NCBI RefSeq assembly: GCF_003477705.1
Contig: NZ_QUDV01000002.1
Coordinates: forward strand, 1 to 64,000
Origin: Dorea sp. AF36-15AT
Lineage (GTDB): Bacteria > Bacillota > Clostridia > Lachnospirales > Lachnospiraceae
Direction: 5' to 3'
Length of the DNA stretch: 64,000 nucleotides
The position numbers were made by a program, and so were the translations under genes. The notes under the pieces were generated by a model, which was not told the origin of the DNA, did not search any database, and was given only the letters and a program-made list of their open reading frames with translations. Numbering within the stretch: the stretch's first letter is position 1; every line of letters starts with the position of its first letter. Below, piece after piece: positions 27,086 through 35,210 of the stretch.

Positions 27086-27719
27086 ATACCGCAGGCTGGC
27101 GGCGATGGCTGCCAGCCTTTTGTGTTGCCTGATCTTTACGGTCCCGGCCTACGCCCAGAGCAGCGAGCCGCAGCCGGAGACAGCTCCCGCCCCGGCGGAA
27201 ACCGAAGCGGAGCCGGAAACACAGAACCCCTTTACCCCGGACGGGACGGGAACCGTGGTGGACAACGCCACCGACGAGGACGGTAAAGAGTTTTACACCA
27301 TTACCACAGCAGACGAGAGCGTGTTTTATCTGGTGATCGACAAACAGAAAACCAGCGAGAACGTCTATTTCCTCAATACCGTTACCACAGACGACCTTCT
27401 GCCTCTTGCCGAACAGGGTAAGGAACCGCCCAAAGAAGTGACCCCGGAGCCAGAGCCAAAGCCCACCGAACCGGTGGAGGAAGTACCGGAACCCGAGCCG
27501 GAGAAAAAGGACAGCCCCCTTCTCTCTCTGCTCCTGATCGGTACGGTGGTGCTGGCCGGCGGTGGAATTGGTTACTATTTCAAGATTTACAAGCCGAAGC
27601 ATGAGGCCCCGGATTTGGAGGATGATTACTGCGAATATGAGGACGGGGAGCTGGAGGAGATCGCAGAGGAACCCGAGGACGAAGATACCCCGCCGTGGGA
27701 GGAAGATACGGAGGAATGA
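27072..27719 (+). CDS. DUF4366 (CD1107-type) membrane-anchored protein
   Basis: A 215-residue protein with a signal sequence (KKTKYRRLAAMAASLLCCLIFTVPAYAQS), a Pro/Glu-rich linker and a conserved core (EFYTITTADESVFYLVIDKQ, then TSENVYFLNTVTTDDLL). Then comes a second Pro-rich linker, a C-terminal membrane segment (LLSLLLIGTVVLAGGGIGYYF) and an acidic tail. This is the DUF4366/CD1107 family, an extracellular component of Tn1549-like transfer systems of unknown exact role. Confidence 0.85.
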   Translation: MKKTKYRRLAAMAASLLCCLIFTVPAYAQSSEPQPETAPAPAETEAEPETQNPFTPDGTGTVVDNATDEDGKEFYTITTADESVFYLVIDKQKTSENVYFLNTVTTDDLLPLAEQGKEPPKEVTPEPEPKPTEPVEEVPEPEPEKKDSPLLSLLLIGTVVLAGGGIGYYFKIYKPKHEAPDLEDDYCEYEDGELEEIAEEPEDEDTPPWEEDTEE

Positions 27720-27721
27720 GA

Positions 27722-27913
27722 ATGAATTTTACAAGCAGCCCTTTTGAACGAATGATGAAGGAAGTACCGCACCCCGGCTGGGACAATGACGACCCTTGTA
27801 AGGGATGCCGTTACTACAAGGAGTGCAAAGGAAAGAAAAAACAGTGCCGGAAGAAGTTCCGGGCGCTGATCGTGGAGCCCCGCCCTTCGGGCCATCGTGG
27901 CCCGAAGTCTTAA
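27722..27913 (+). CDS. Small Cys-rich ICE protein
   Basis: A 63-residue protein with a zinc-knuckle-like DPCKGCRYYKECKGKKKQC. It starts one base after the DUF4366 stop. Its last codons (PSGHRGPKS) are written by the palindrome copy at 27,887, and its stop directly abuts the ATG of the next gene. No function is known. Confidence 0.6.
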   Translation: MNFTSSPFERMMKEVPHPGWDNDDPCKGCRYYKECKGKKKQCRKKFRALIVEPRPSGHRGPKS

Positions 27914-28315
27914 ATGGACGCCCGGGAGCTGACCCGTGACGAGAAGAAGAAAATCCGTTCTCTTGTCACGGGGATGTGTGCCAACTATGACCGGGAAAGC
28001 GGCCTGTGCCTTCCTCTTGACTGTGCCTGCTATATGCTGCACAAGTGCTGGACAGGGGCGTACTGCCGTTATTTCCGTGAGGCTGTCCTGCCTCTTAACC
28101 CGGAGCTTCAAGCGTCGTTGACAACGGAAGGCATCTCCCCGGAGCTGCGAGCCTGTGCGGTCTGCGGAAAGGCGTTTTTGCCCGAGGGGCGTCAAGCCTA
28201 CTGTTCCGACGCCTGCAAGGCCGAAGGGAACCGCCGAAAAAGCCGGGAACGCATGAGGAAAATGCGGGAGAAAAGGCCGGGCGGCTGTTACGATTTGCCG
28301 CTTCCAAAGGCTTGA
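27914..28315 (+). CDS. Cysteine-rich VLP-type protein (ICE)
   Basis: A 133-residue protein with GMCANYDRESGLCLPLDCAC, YCRYFREAVLPL and a zinc-finger-like CAVCGKAFLP..AYCSDAC. It is related in layout to the IME protein at 15,221. Its ATG directly follows the previous stop with no purine-rich binding site. The palindrome at 27,887-27,905 occupies that place, so translation probably depends on coupling. Confidence 0.75.
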   Translation: MDARELTRDEKKKIRSLVTGMCANYDRESGLCLPLDCACYMLHKCWTGAYCRYFREAVLPLNPELQASLTTEGISPELRACAVCGKAFLPEGRQAYCSDACKAEGNRRKSRERMRKMREKRPGGCYDLPLPKA

Positions 28316-28447
28316 CATTCCGGGCTTTTTGGAGGGTGTTTCCGGGGTGGGAATATCTTATTACATTCCTCCCCGGTCTGCCCTCTTATTTCGTAACATC
28401 CAGCACTTCGGGTCATGTTGGCCCGAGGCACAGAAAGGAGGGATCTC

Positions 28448-29038
28448 TTGGAGACAGTACAAGGATATGTGATTTTGAAAGCTGCCACCTTTGAAACCGG
28501 ACACGGCTTTGCGCTGGGGCATAATCCGGGAGCGCCGAGCCCCTTTGTGACCTGGCAGTTTACCAAGGGAGAAAACGGCCATCGGGATTACTACTGGGGC
28601 CGCTATGGAACCAGTCAAGCGTGGGCGCAGAGGGACTTTGACCGCCGGGTGGACGACTATCAGCAGCTTTACCATGCGGCGGTCAAGCATACCGAGCTGG
28701 GACCGGAGGGCGTTTACCGCTATTATTCCACCCAGCGGCCCGTGGACATAGGCACCTACCCGAAGCCGCCGGATAACCAGCCTCTTTCCATCGTCAACTA
28801 CGATGACGACAGGCGGCGTCCTGTGGCAGACGGCAGGCTGATGGCATGGGGCGAACTGACCTACGCAAAGCCGCTGACCGAAAAGCAGATGGAGGATTAT
28901 GAACTGAAACCAGCACCGGGCAATCCTGACCGGGTGCGCCCATCCATTACCGCCCGGCTCAAAGAAGGAACCAGAGGGCAGGAACCCCCGAAGGAGCCCG
29001 GCCAGAAGCGGAGCCATAAAAACCATGAGGAACGATAA
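28448..29038 (+). CDS. Conserved ICE protein, possibly DarA C-terminal-like
   Basis: A 196-residue protein initiated at TTG 28448 after AGAAAGGAGGG. It has ILKAATFETGHGFALGHN, WGRYGTSQAWAQRDFDRRV and RYYSTQRPVDIGTYPKPPDN. The RPVDIGTYPK segment reminds me of the DarA (defence against restriction) C-terminal family, but I hold this loosely. It would suit the anti-restriction genes near the left end. Confidence 0.55.
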   Translation: METVQGYVILKAATFETGHGFALGHNPGAPSPFVTWQFTKGENGHRDYYWGRYGTSQAWAQRDFDRRVDDYQQLYHAAVKHTELGPEGVYRYYSTQRPVDIGTYPKPPDNQPLSIVNYDDDRRRPVADGRLMAWGELTYAKPLTEKQMEDYELKPAPGNPDRVRPSITARLKEGTRGQEPPKEPGQKRSHKNHEER

Positions 29039-29050
29039 AGGAGGATCGCC

Positions 29051-29233
29051 ATGCACGAAAAAGACAACTATCTGAAAACCGCCGAGCTCTCCACGGAGCT
29101 GAACTGCAACATGATCGACGGCGTACCCAACAACACGCCCATCCCGCCCACGCCCCCGGAACTGGACGCAAAACCGCTGGATAAGGTAAAGGAGCCAAAA
29201 GAGCGCCGGAAAGGCCGGGAGCTGGAACGCTGA
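29051..29233 (+). CDS. Small DUF4316-like ICE protein
   Basis: A 60-residue protein: DNYLKTAELSTELNCNMIDG, Pro-rich middle, basic end. The first part resembles the DUF4316-associated motif seen in ICE proteins. AAAGGAGG lies upstream, and its TGA overlaps the ATG of mobC by one base. Confidence 0.6.
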   Translation: MHEKDNYLKTAELSTELNCNMIDGVPNNTPIPPTPPELDAKPLDKVKEPKERRKGRELER

Positions 29234-29574
29234 TGGAGAACCGCAAGCGGAATGTCCATCTGCACGTCATGGTAACGCCGGACGAGCTGGCAGCCATCCA
29301 TGAACGGATGGCCGAGGCGGGCATTTCCAACGCCGGGGCTTATGTACGGAAAATGGCTCTGAACGGGTATATCCTGCACATCGACCTTGCGCCCGTAAAA
29401 GAACTGATCTCTCTGCAACGGCGCTGTTCCAACAATCTCAATCAGGTCGCCGTACACGCACACACCTATGGCGTGTACCCGGAGGAAATCGACGGATTGA
29501 AGCGGGACTATGAAAAGCTGTGGGGCGAGGTGTCAAAGGTGCTGCGGGAGCTCTCCGAGCTGGTGGCAAAGTAA
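29233..29574 (+). CDS. mobC: MobC relaxosome accessory protein (ICE)
   Basis: A 113-residue protein with NVHLHVMVTPDELAAIHERM, AGAYVRKMALNGYI and CSNNLNQVAVHAHTYG, the MobC pattern (ribbon-helix-helix plus a NLNQ motif). It assists the relaxase at the ICE oriT. A terminator hairpin follows directly, and AT-rich cargo now separates it from the relaxase gene. Confidence 0.88.
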   Translation: MENRKRNVHLHVMVTPDELAAIHERMAEAGISNAGAYVRKMALNGYILHIDLAPVKELISLQRRCSNNLNQVAVHAHTYGVYPEEIDGLKRDYEKLWGEVSKVLRELSELVAK

Positions 29575-29579
29575 GACGA

Positions 29580-29626
29580 GGGCGGCAGGCTTCCGTTGCG
29601 GGGCTTGCCGCCCTGTTCTTTTTTTA
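29580..29626 (+). terminator. Intrinsic terminator after mobC
   Basis: GGGCGGCAGGC (29,580-29,590) pairs with GCTTGCCGCCC (29,603-29,613) and is followed by TTCTTTTTTT. It ends the long conjugation transcript. Confidence 0.75.
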
Positions 29627-29710
29627 CCACTTCGGGCCAGCATGACCCGAAGATTGACTAACATAAAATTTTGAGATAGACTAAAGAAAATGAGAAGTTA
29701 GAGGTGTTAA

Positions 29711-30382
29711 ATGAAATATATATTTTTACATGGAATGGGACAAAATGCGTCTAGCTGGGATAAAACAATATCGTTTTTACCTGACAATATTGAAACAGTC
29801 TGTTTGGAATTAAGTGATTTTTTTACAAAAGGAAACTGCTATTACGATAAAATATATTCTGCTTTTTGTGATTACTGTAATAAATTTTCTGATCCACTAA
29901 ATCTGTGTGGTCTTTCTCTTGGTGCAGTTCTTGCATTGAATTATGCTATTGACTTTCCACAAAGAGTAATGTCACTTGTACTGATTGCACCCCAGTATGA
30001 TATGCCTAAATTTTTACTCAGAGTACAGAATTTAGTGTTCAAATTCATGCCTAAAAGTCAATTTCAAAATATTGGATTAACAAAAAATGATTTTATTACA
30101 CTCACAAATTCAATGGTCAATATGGACTTTACTAAAGATATTGAAAAGATTTTTTGTCCTGTTCTTGTTCTTTGTGGGGAAAAAGATAATGTAAATAAAA
30201 CGGTTGCTGTGAAGCTTACAGAAAGATTACCGAGAGCTAAATTCATAACCATCAATAATTCTAAGCATGAGGTTAATCTTGATAATCCAAATGAGCTTGC
30301 TAAGGCGATAAAGGAATATATAATTGAAGATGAAGAATTTGTTTGCGTAGAATGCGAGAAAACTTCCGGTTTGTTAAACTAA
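29711..30382 (+). CDS. Alpha/beta hydrolase (AT-rich cargo)
   Basis: A 223-residue alpha/beta-hydrolase-fold protein. It has the oxyanion-side YIFLHGMGQNASSWD, nucleophile elbow GLSLGAVLAL (Ser in G-L-S-L-G), acid motif VLVLCGEKDNV and catalytic His in NNSKHEVNLD. The substrate is unknown. The DNA is much more AT-rich than the flanking mobC and relaxase genes, so it is a late insertion between the palindrome at 29,632 and the promoter at 30,503. Its binding site is weak (GTTAGAGG). Confidence 0.85.
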   Translation: MKYIFLHGMGQNASSWDKTISFLPDNIETVCLELSDFFTKGNCYYDKIYSAFCDYCNKFSDPLNLCGLSLGAVLALNYAIDFPQRVMSLVLIAPQYDMPKFLLRVQNLVFKFMPKSQFQNIGLTKNDFITLTNSMVNMDFTKDIEKIFCPVLVLCGEKDNVNKTVAVKLTERLPRAKFITINNSKHEVNLDNPNELAKAIKEYIIEDEEFVCVECEKTSGLLN

Positions 30383-30435
30383 CATGAATTTTAGTTTATG
30401 GTTAATGAGATTGATGTTATCAATATGGGACGACG

Positions 30436-30465
30436 GCAGGACATAAAAAGTGTCCTGCTTTTTTC
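30436..30465 (+). terminator. Intrinsic terminator after hydrolase cargo
   Basis: GCAGGACA (30,436-30,443) pairs with TGTCCTGC (30,451-30,458), followed by TTTTTT. Confidence 0.8.
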
Positions 30466-30470
30466 ATACC

Positions 30471-30531
30471 TTTGGGACAGGATTTACTAATCTTTCGCAA
30501 CATTTATGTCCCCGGGCAGGCATGATAAAAT
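30471..30531 (+). promoter_or_regulatory. Promoter before the CD1845-like gene and relaxase
   Basis: TTTATG (30,503-30,508), a 17-base spacer and TAAAAT (30,526-30,531), preceded by CTAATCTTTCGCAACAT. The same ~55-bp arrangement occurs before the serine recombinase (40,000-40,050). The two can be aligned over the whole stretch, so they are duplicates under common control. Confidence 0.6.
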
Positions 30532-30566
30532 AGAGGTAGGAAGGATAGATAAAGGAGGTTTTGAAG

Positions 30567-30857
30567 ATGAAGATACTGCTGAAAATGTTGGTTGCTCCAT
30601 TTGCTTTAGCGTTGTCCCTTCTGGCGGCTCTGCTGGTGTTCCTGTTTGATATTTGTGCCGTCCTGTTGACGATTGCCTCTGTGATCCTGGCGGTGCTGGG
30701 TGTCGCTCTCTTTTTCACGCCGACGCCCATAGGAGGGATTGTATTTCTGTTTCTTGCCTTCCTTCTTTCGCCGTATGGACTGCAAGCGGCGGCGGGCTCC
30801 CTTCTTTGGGCACTGGACGGAGGCAAATCCGCTCTGTACCGGTTTCTGGCAAGTTAA
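30567..30857 (+). CDS. CD1845-like small membrane protein
   Basis: A 96-residue hydrophobic protein: MLVAPFALALSLLAALLVFL, then two more hydrophobic runs and a C-terminal PYGLQAAAGSLLWAL. It matches the CD1845 family of short ICE membrane proteins placed just upstream of the relaxase. AAAGGAGG at 30,551-30,558 selects ATG 30567 over TTG 30561. Confidence 0.75.
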   Translation: MKILLKMLVAPFALALSLLAALLVFLFDICAVLLTIASVILAVLGVALFFTPTPIGGIVFLFLAFLLSPYGLQAAAGSLLWALDGGKSALYRFLAS

Positions 30858-30936
30858 GCAGCCTCGGGCCATACTGGCCCGAAGTCGGGGCGGTCTGAAT
30901 GGGCCGCCCCTTTCTCATGGAAAGGAGGGATGATTT

Positions 30937-32352
30937 CTGGCTACCACAACTTTGTTGCAGCGCCATGCGGGCGAAGGCGAAACGATTGCTGAGGCAATCC
31001 GGGATTGTCTGGACTATGGCAAGGACCCGGAAAAAACAGAAAGCGGAAAGTATATCTCCGCTTATGAATGTGATCCGGCCACCGTGGCGGACGAGTTCCT
31101 TTTGGCAAAGGCCAGCTATGCCGCTATGACGGGCCGGGAACAGAAAAAAGAAAATGATGTGCTGTGCTATCAGATACGACAATCCTTCTATCCGGGCGAG
31201 ATCACCCCGAAGGAGGCGAACCGTATCGGCTATGAGCTGGCTATGCGCTGGACGAAGGGGCGGCACGCTTTTATCGTTACCACGCACACCGATAAGCAGC
31301 ACATCCATTGTCACATTTATTACAACTCCACCACCCTTGACTGCACCCGGAAATTCCGAAATTTTTGGGGCTCCAGCTTCGCCCTTCGGCGGCTCTCTGA
31401 CAGGCTGTGCCTTGAAAACGGGCTGTCCATCGTGGAGAACCCGAAGCCCCGGAGCAAGGGTAAGTATCGGAATTATGGAGAATGGCAGAAAGACCGGAAA
31501 GGGCCGCTTTCCTATCAGGACAGGCTGCGCCTCGCCATTGATACTGCACTGGCGGAACGCCCCGCTGATCTGGACGAATTTCTCAATCTGATGAAGCGGG
31601 CCGGATATGAGGTCAAGACGGTTCGGGGCGGCGGTATCAGCTTCCGACTGACCGGGCAGGGACAGGAACGCTTTACCCGTCTGCGCGCCTCCACACTGGG
31701 GGACGGCTACGACTTGCAAGATGTTCTGGTCGCCATTGAGGGTAAAGAAAAACGCCCCGGACATTCGGAGCGGAAAATCAGTCTGGCAGTGGATATTCAA
31801 GTTAAACTGGCTGCCGGTAAGGGACCGGGATATGAACGCTGGGCGAAGGTATTTAACATTAAGCAGATGGCCGCTGCCCTTGCCTATATACAGGACAATG
31901 GACTGACCGATTATGAGCAGTTGGCACAGAAAGCCACCGAGGCGGCAGACCGTTTCCATGCCATTTCCGAGCAGATCAAGCAGACGGAACAGGCCATGAA
32001 AACCAATGCCGGGCTAAAGGCCGCAACGGTTCAGTATGCCAAAACCCGTCCGGTCTTTGAGCAGTATAAGGCGACGAAGTACAGCCGGAAATTTCTTGCG
32101 GAGCATGAGGCCGACCTTGAACTGTACCGGGCTGCACAAGCGGAAATGCGCTCTCTGCTGGACGGGGCGAAGCTCCCTAAAATGGATGTGCTGAAGGAGG
32201 AAGGCCGTAAGCTCACAGCAAAGAAAAAACAGCTCTATGGAGAATACCAGAAGGCACGACGAGATATGCAGGAGATCGTCACGATCAAGGCGAACATTGA
32301 CACTCTGATGGGCTACACCGAGCCGGGAAGAAAGCAGGAAAAGGAGCGTTAA
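30937..32352 (+). CDS. Relaxase/mobilization nuclease (ICE)
   Basis: A 471-residue HUH relaxase. The sequence RHAGEGETIAEAIRDCLDYG is typical of Tn1549-type relaxases. The metal-binding His are in THTDKQHIHCHIYYN near residues 115-130. The C-terminal coiled region has YERWAKVFNIKQMAAALAY and a repeated YAKTRP motif, as in the IME relaxase. The start appears to be CTG 30937 (encoding MATTTLLQRHAG), eight bases after AAAGGAGG. The first listed alternative, TTG 30952, is too far from that site. Confidence 0.9.
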   Translation: MATTTLLQRHAGEGETIAEAIRDCLDYGKDPEKTESGKYISAYECDPATVADEFLLAKASYAAMTGREQKKENDVLCYQIRQSFYPGEITPKEANRIGYELAMRWTKGRHAFIVTTHTDKQHIHCHIYYNSTTLDCTRKFRNFWGSSFALRRLSDRLCLENGLSIVENPKPRSKGKYRNYGEWQKDRKGPLSYQDRLRLAIDTALAERPADLDEFLNLMKRAGYEVKTVRGGGISFRLTGQGQERFTRLRASTLGDGYDLQDVLVAIEGKEKRPGHSERKISLAVDIQVKLAAGKGPGYERWAKVFNIKQMAAALAYIQDNGLTDYEQLAQKATEAADRFHAISEQIKQTEQAMKTNAGLKAATVQYAKTRPVFEQYKATKYSRKFLAEHEADLELYRAAQAEMRSLLDGAKLPKMDVLKEEGRKLTAKKKQLYGEYQKARRDMQEIVTIKANIDTLMGYTEPGRKQEKER

Positions 32353-32521
32353 GGTTATGAAAATAAGGAGCAAAGCGACGCTGACACTTCGGGCCATGTT
32401 GGCCCGAAGATACGGGTTTGGGGCGAGCCCCAACAAGCCGCCTTTGTGCCACTTGTGGCCACAGAGGCATTGCTTGCCACTTAGCGGCAGCCCCTAAAAT
32501 GGCGCAAAAAAACAGAGGCCC

Positions 32522-32887
32522 TTATTCTGGAACCTCCGTTTCTCTGGCTTTCTTAATGCCCTCGGCTGTGGCTTCTATTACGACAAGCTCTTTTTCATTC
32601 ATGGAGTTTAGAAGCACATCAATGTGCTTTCTGCAAGAGCTTGACCTTGCCCCTCCATCCGCATGAATAAACTGGTCAACTGAGACGTCAAACATGGTAA
32701 TGAGTTTAACAAAAAGGTCGAAGCTGGGATACTGCCCCTTGTTCTCAATATTCATAATGGTGCGGGAGTCACGGTCTACTAATTCCGCAACATAGGCTTG
32801 TGTCCAGCCCTTTTCTTCTCTGGCTCTTTTGAGCGCCAACCCGAGGCCGTGAAAGTCAAACCTTCTTTCATCTTGGTTCATTCTCAT
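32522..32887 (-). CDS. XRE-family transcriptional regulator
   Basis: A 121-residue protein. An N-terminal Cro/C1 helix-turn-helix (GLALKRAREEKGWTQAYVAELV..SRTIMNIENKG, about 15-48) is followed by a helical tail. It is encoded opposite to the ICE backbone, beside the reverse-strand two-component genes, and is the likely repressor of either cargo or transfer genes. The start is ATG 32887 or ATG 32881. Confidence 0.85.
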   Translation of the reverse strand: MRMNQDERRFDFHGLGLALKRAREEKGWTQAYVAELVDRDSRTIMNIENKGQYPSFDLFVKLITMFDVSVDQFIHADGGARSSSCRKHIDVLLNSMNEKELVVIEATAEGIKKARETEVPE

Positions 32888-32989
32888 ATCACCCTATATC
32901 ATTGTACATTTCGGGTTGAATTATAAGAATGTAATGAAATTTGATGTAAGGTAGTATTTTATTTCTTGTTTTTGTCTGTCTATTATAAG

Positions 32990-34360
32990 TTAATATATTT
33001 CTATTGGAATAACAACTTCTACGCTTAATCCGTGCGGGGCAGTATCAGAAAATTGAATTGTGCCTTGATGTATTTTCACAATCTGCCGCACGATTTTAAG
33101 ACCCAGCCCATGCTCGATTTCTCCCGTTTGCTTTTGCGTACTGGAAATATCTCTGTCGTTATTCAATGTGTTTAGTTGCGGCTCACTTATTCCACAGCCA
33201 TTGTCTATTACAGAAAAGGTACACGTTCTATCACAGCTTCCTACTGATACTTGTATCCTACACCCGTTTGGATTATGGACAATACAATTCCTGATTAAAT
33301 TGCATAACATCCGATTTAGTAAGGATTGATCGCCAGTAATAGTGATAGCTTTTCCGGGATTATCTTCTGATAGCTCTAATTCATATTTGTCTGATAGGCC
33401 ATCATTCAAAACTTCACTTACGGCTTGCCTCGCCAATTCTACCGGGACAAGTGTTTGCTTTTGCATAGGCTGCATGGAATATTCCAGTTTTGTAGTCAAA
33501 TTCAAATTCTCAACTAAATTCTTTAGTTTTTCGCTATGTTTGCGGATAATTTCCGCTTGCTTTCTGGTGGTTTCCGGCAAAGAAGAAGTTTCTTCAATTT
33601 CGCTGGCATACCCTAAAATCATAGAAAGCGGCGTGCGTATATCGTGAGAAATACCCCTGATCCATTCGGCGCGGGTGTTATCTTTTTTTAGTAAGTAATC
33701 ACCGGCTTTATTCAAACCGGCATTGATTTCTGCTAACTCCCCGTTTTCTTCCAGATGAACGGGATGCCCGGATGAAAGATGTCGTATGCCATTCAAAATC
33801 GGCTCCATAGCTTTTTCAATCCGGTGGGCATTTCGGACAAATAGATACAACATTAACAAAACATTGATACAGACAGCGGCTAAAAATCCAAACGCTATCG
33901 GCCGAACATATTGAGTTTTGATGGAAGTGTAGTAATTCGTTACATATCCCTGCGGGAAACCAACAACTAAAAGGCTGCCTTGTCGATTCCAAATATTAAC
34001 TGGATAACTGTTAAGATACCAACGGCTGAACATAGCAACGTCCGTTGTGGAATAGTGGCGCGGCAATTCTTCCGGCACATTCATTTCCCAAATTATGTTT
34101 CCATTTTCATCCAAAATCATGGCCCATGCGCAAGCATTGTTTAACATGTCCTCTGCCTGTATATCGGCATTGAATTGCCCGTTAGTTTCTGTGATATGAT
34201 TTGAAAAATCTTCAATCGGGAAATTTGAGTTTTTTACATTCCCTAAATAGGCGGCTGCAAAGAAAGAGGCTACTAACAAAATATTGACGAATAGAAAGAG
34301 AATGATGATACTGACTATTGAAAATATATAGCGGCGAAAAAATCGCTCTGATTTGTTCAT
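32990..34360 (-). CDS. Sensor histidine kinase
   Basis: A 456-residue membrane kinase. The first transmembrane helix is at residues ~10-40, an extracytoplasmic loop follows, and the second helix is at ~150-175. HAMP-like and HisKA regions follow with GISHDIRTPLSMILGY (phospho-acceptor His about 238). The HATPase_c domain has NLIRNCIVHNPNG, DNGCGISEP and HGLGLKIVRQIV. It pairs with the response regulator, which it overlaps by four bases. By context it senses a peptide antibiotic or envelope stress and controls the divergent ABC transporter. Confidence 0.92.
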   Translation of the reverse strand: MNKSERFFRRYIFSIVSIIILFLFVNILLVASFFAAAYLGNVKNSNFPIEDFSNHITETNGQFNADIQAEDMLNNACAWAMILDENGNIIWEMNVPEELPRHYSTTDVAMFSRWYLNSYPVNIWNRQGSLLVVGFPQGYVTNYYTSIKTQYVRPIAFGFLAAVCINVLLMLYLFVRNAHRIEKAMEPILNGIRHLSSGHPVHLEENGELAEINAGLNKAGDYLLKKDNTRAEWIRGISHDIRTPLSMILGYASEIEETSSLPETTRKQAEIIRKHSEKLKNLVENLNLTTKLEYSMQPMQKQTLVPVELARQAVSEVLNDGLSDKYELELSEDNPGKAITITGDQSLLNRMLCNLIRNCIVHNPNGCRIQVSVGSCDRTCTFSVIDNGCGISEPQLNTLNNDRDISSTQKQTGEIEHGLGLKIVRQIVKIHQGTIQFSDTAPHGLSVEVVIPIEIY

Positions 34361-35052
34361 GTTTGCACCCCCTTAATATTCAGACGATACCCAATTCCTT
34401 TAATTGTTACAAGCGCAACTGGTTTTGAAGGATTTTCCTCGATTTTTTCTCTTAGATGTCGGATATGAGTTGCTAATGTACTTTCGTATCCTTGCCAGAA
34501 ATCACCGCATATTGCTTGACATAATGCGCCTGTGGTAACGATCCTGCCTTGATTTTCATACAGTTTTTCAAAAAGTTGAAACTCTTTGGCTGTCAGCGAA
34601 ATATTTTCTCCGCTTCTCTGGACGATTGCTTTTTCCAGATCAACCGTAGCAGCTTCAAAGAACACTTTCCGCTCTTTCTCCGGGTAAACGCGTTTCAATA
34701 TAGCCTGTACTCGAAATAGTAATTCTTTTGGTAAGAATGGTTTTAACAGATAGTCGTCTGCACCATTTTCAAAGCCTACAAATTTATCTTCAGCCTCGCC
34801 ACGAGCTGTTAGCATTAAGACAGGAATTTTGCTGGTCTTTCGTAGTTCTTTTAATGCAGCAAACCCATCCATACCAGGCATCATAACATCGAGTATCATC
34901 ATATCTGGTTCTTGTTCCTCACACATTTTTAAGGCTGCCTCGCCAGACGAAGCCGTCAATATTTGTGTAAATCCTGCTCTTGTAAAAATAGATTTTACCA
35001 TCTCCAACAAATCTGTTTCATCATCAACTACAAGGATTCTTTTATCGTTCAT
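34357..35052 (-). CDS. OmpR-family response regulator
   Basis: A 231-residue regulator. The receiver domain has acidic DDETD at 10-14, phospho-acceptor Asp55 in MMILDVMMPGMDG, and Lys in DYLLKPF. The C-terminal winged helix has LTAKEFQLFEKLY, TLATHIRHLREKI and IKGIGYRL. It probably binds the four CTCAA-type direct repeats in the divergent intergenic region to activate the ABC operon. Confidence 0.93.
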   Translation of the reverse strand: MNDKRILVVDDETDLLEMVKSIFTRAGFTQILTASSGEAALKMCEEQEPDMMILDVMMPGMDGFAALKELRKTSKIPVLMLTARGEAEDKFVGFENGADDYLLKPFLPKELLFRVQAILKRVYPEKERKVFFEAATVDLEKAIVQRSGENISLTAKEFQLFEKLYENQGRIVTTGALCQAICGDFWQGYESTLATHIRHLREKIEENPSKPVALVTIKGIGYRLNIKGVQT

Positions 35053-35124
35053 AAGGCACCACCTTTTATTTGTTGCTCTTATTATACCTCAAGATAGGTA
35101 AAATGCCTATTCTGACCTTGAAAT

Positions 35125-35175
35125 CTCAAAGTAAACTCAAGGTTGGCTCAATGTTATCTCAAAGTTGATATGTTA
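35125..35175 (+). promoter_or_regulatory. Response-regulator binding repeats and promoter for the ABC operon
   Basis: Four 9-bp direct repeats with exact 11-bp spacing: CTCAAAGTA (35,125), CTCAAGGTT (35,136), CTCAATGTT (35,147) and CTCAAAGTT (35,158). TATGTTATGCT follows at about 35,170. One-helical-turn spacing on one face and position upstream of the transporter fit an OmpR-type activator site. Confidence 0.7.
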
Positions 35176-35210
35176 TGCTGAGTACACAAACAAAAAAGGA
35201 GGCATAAGTG

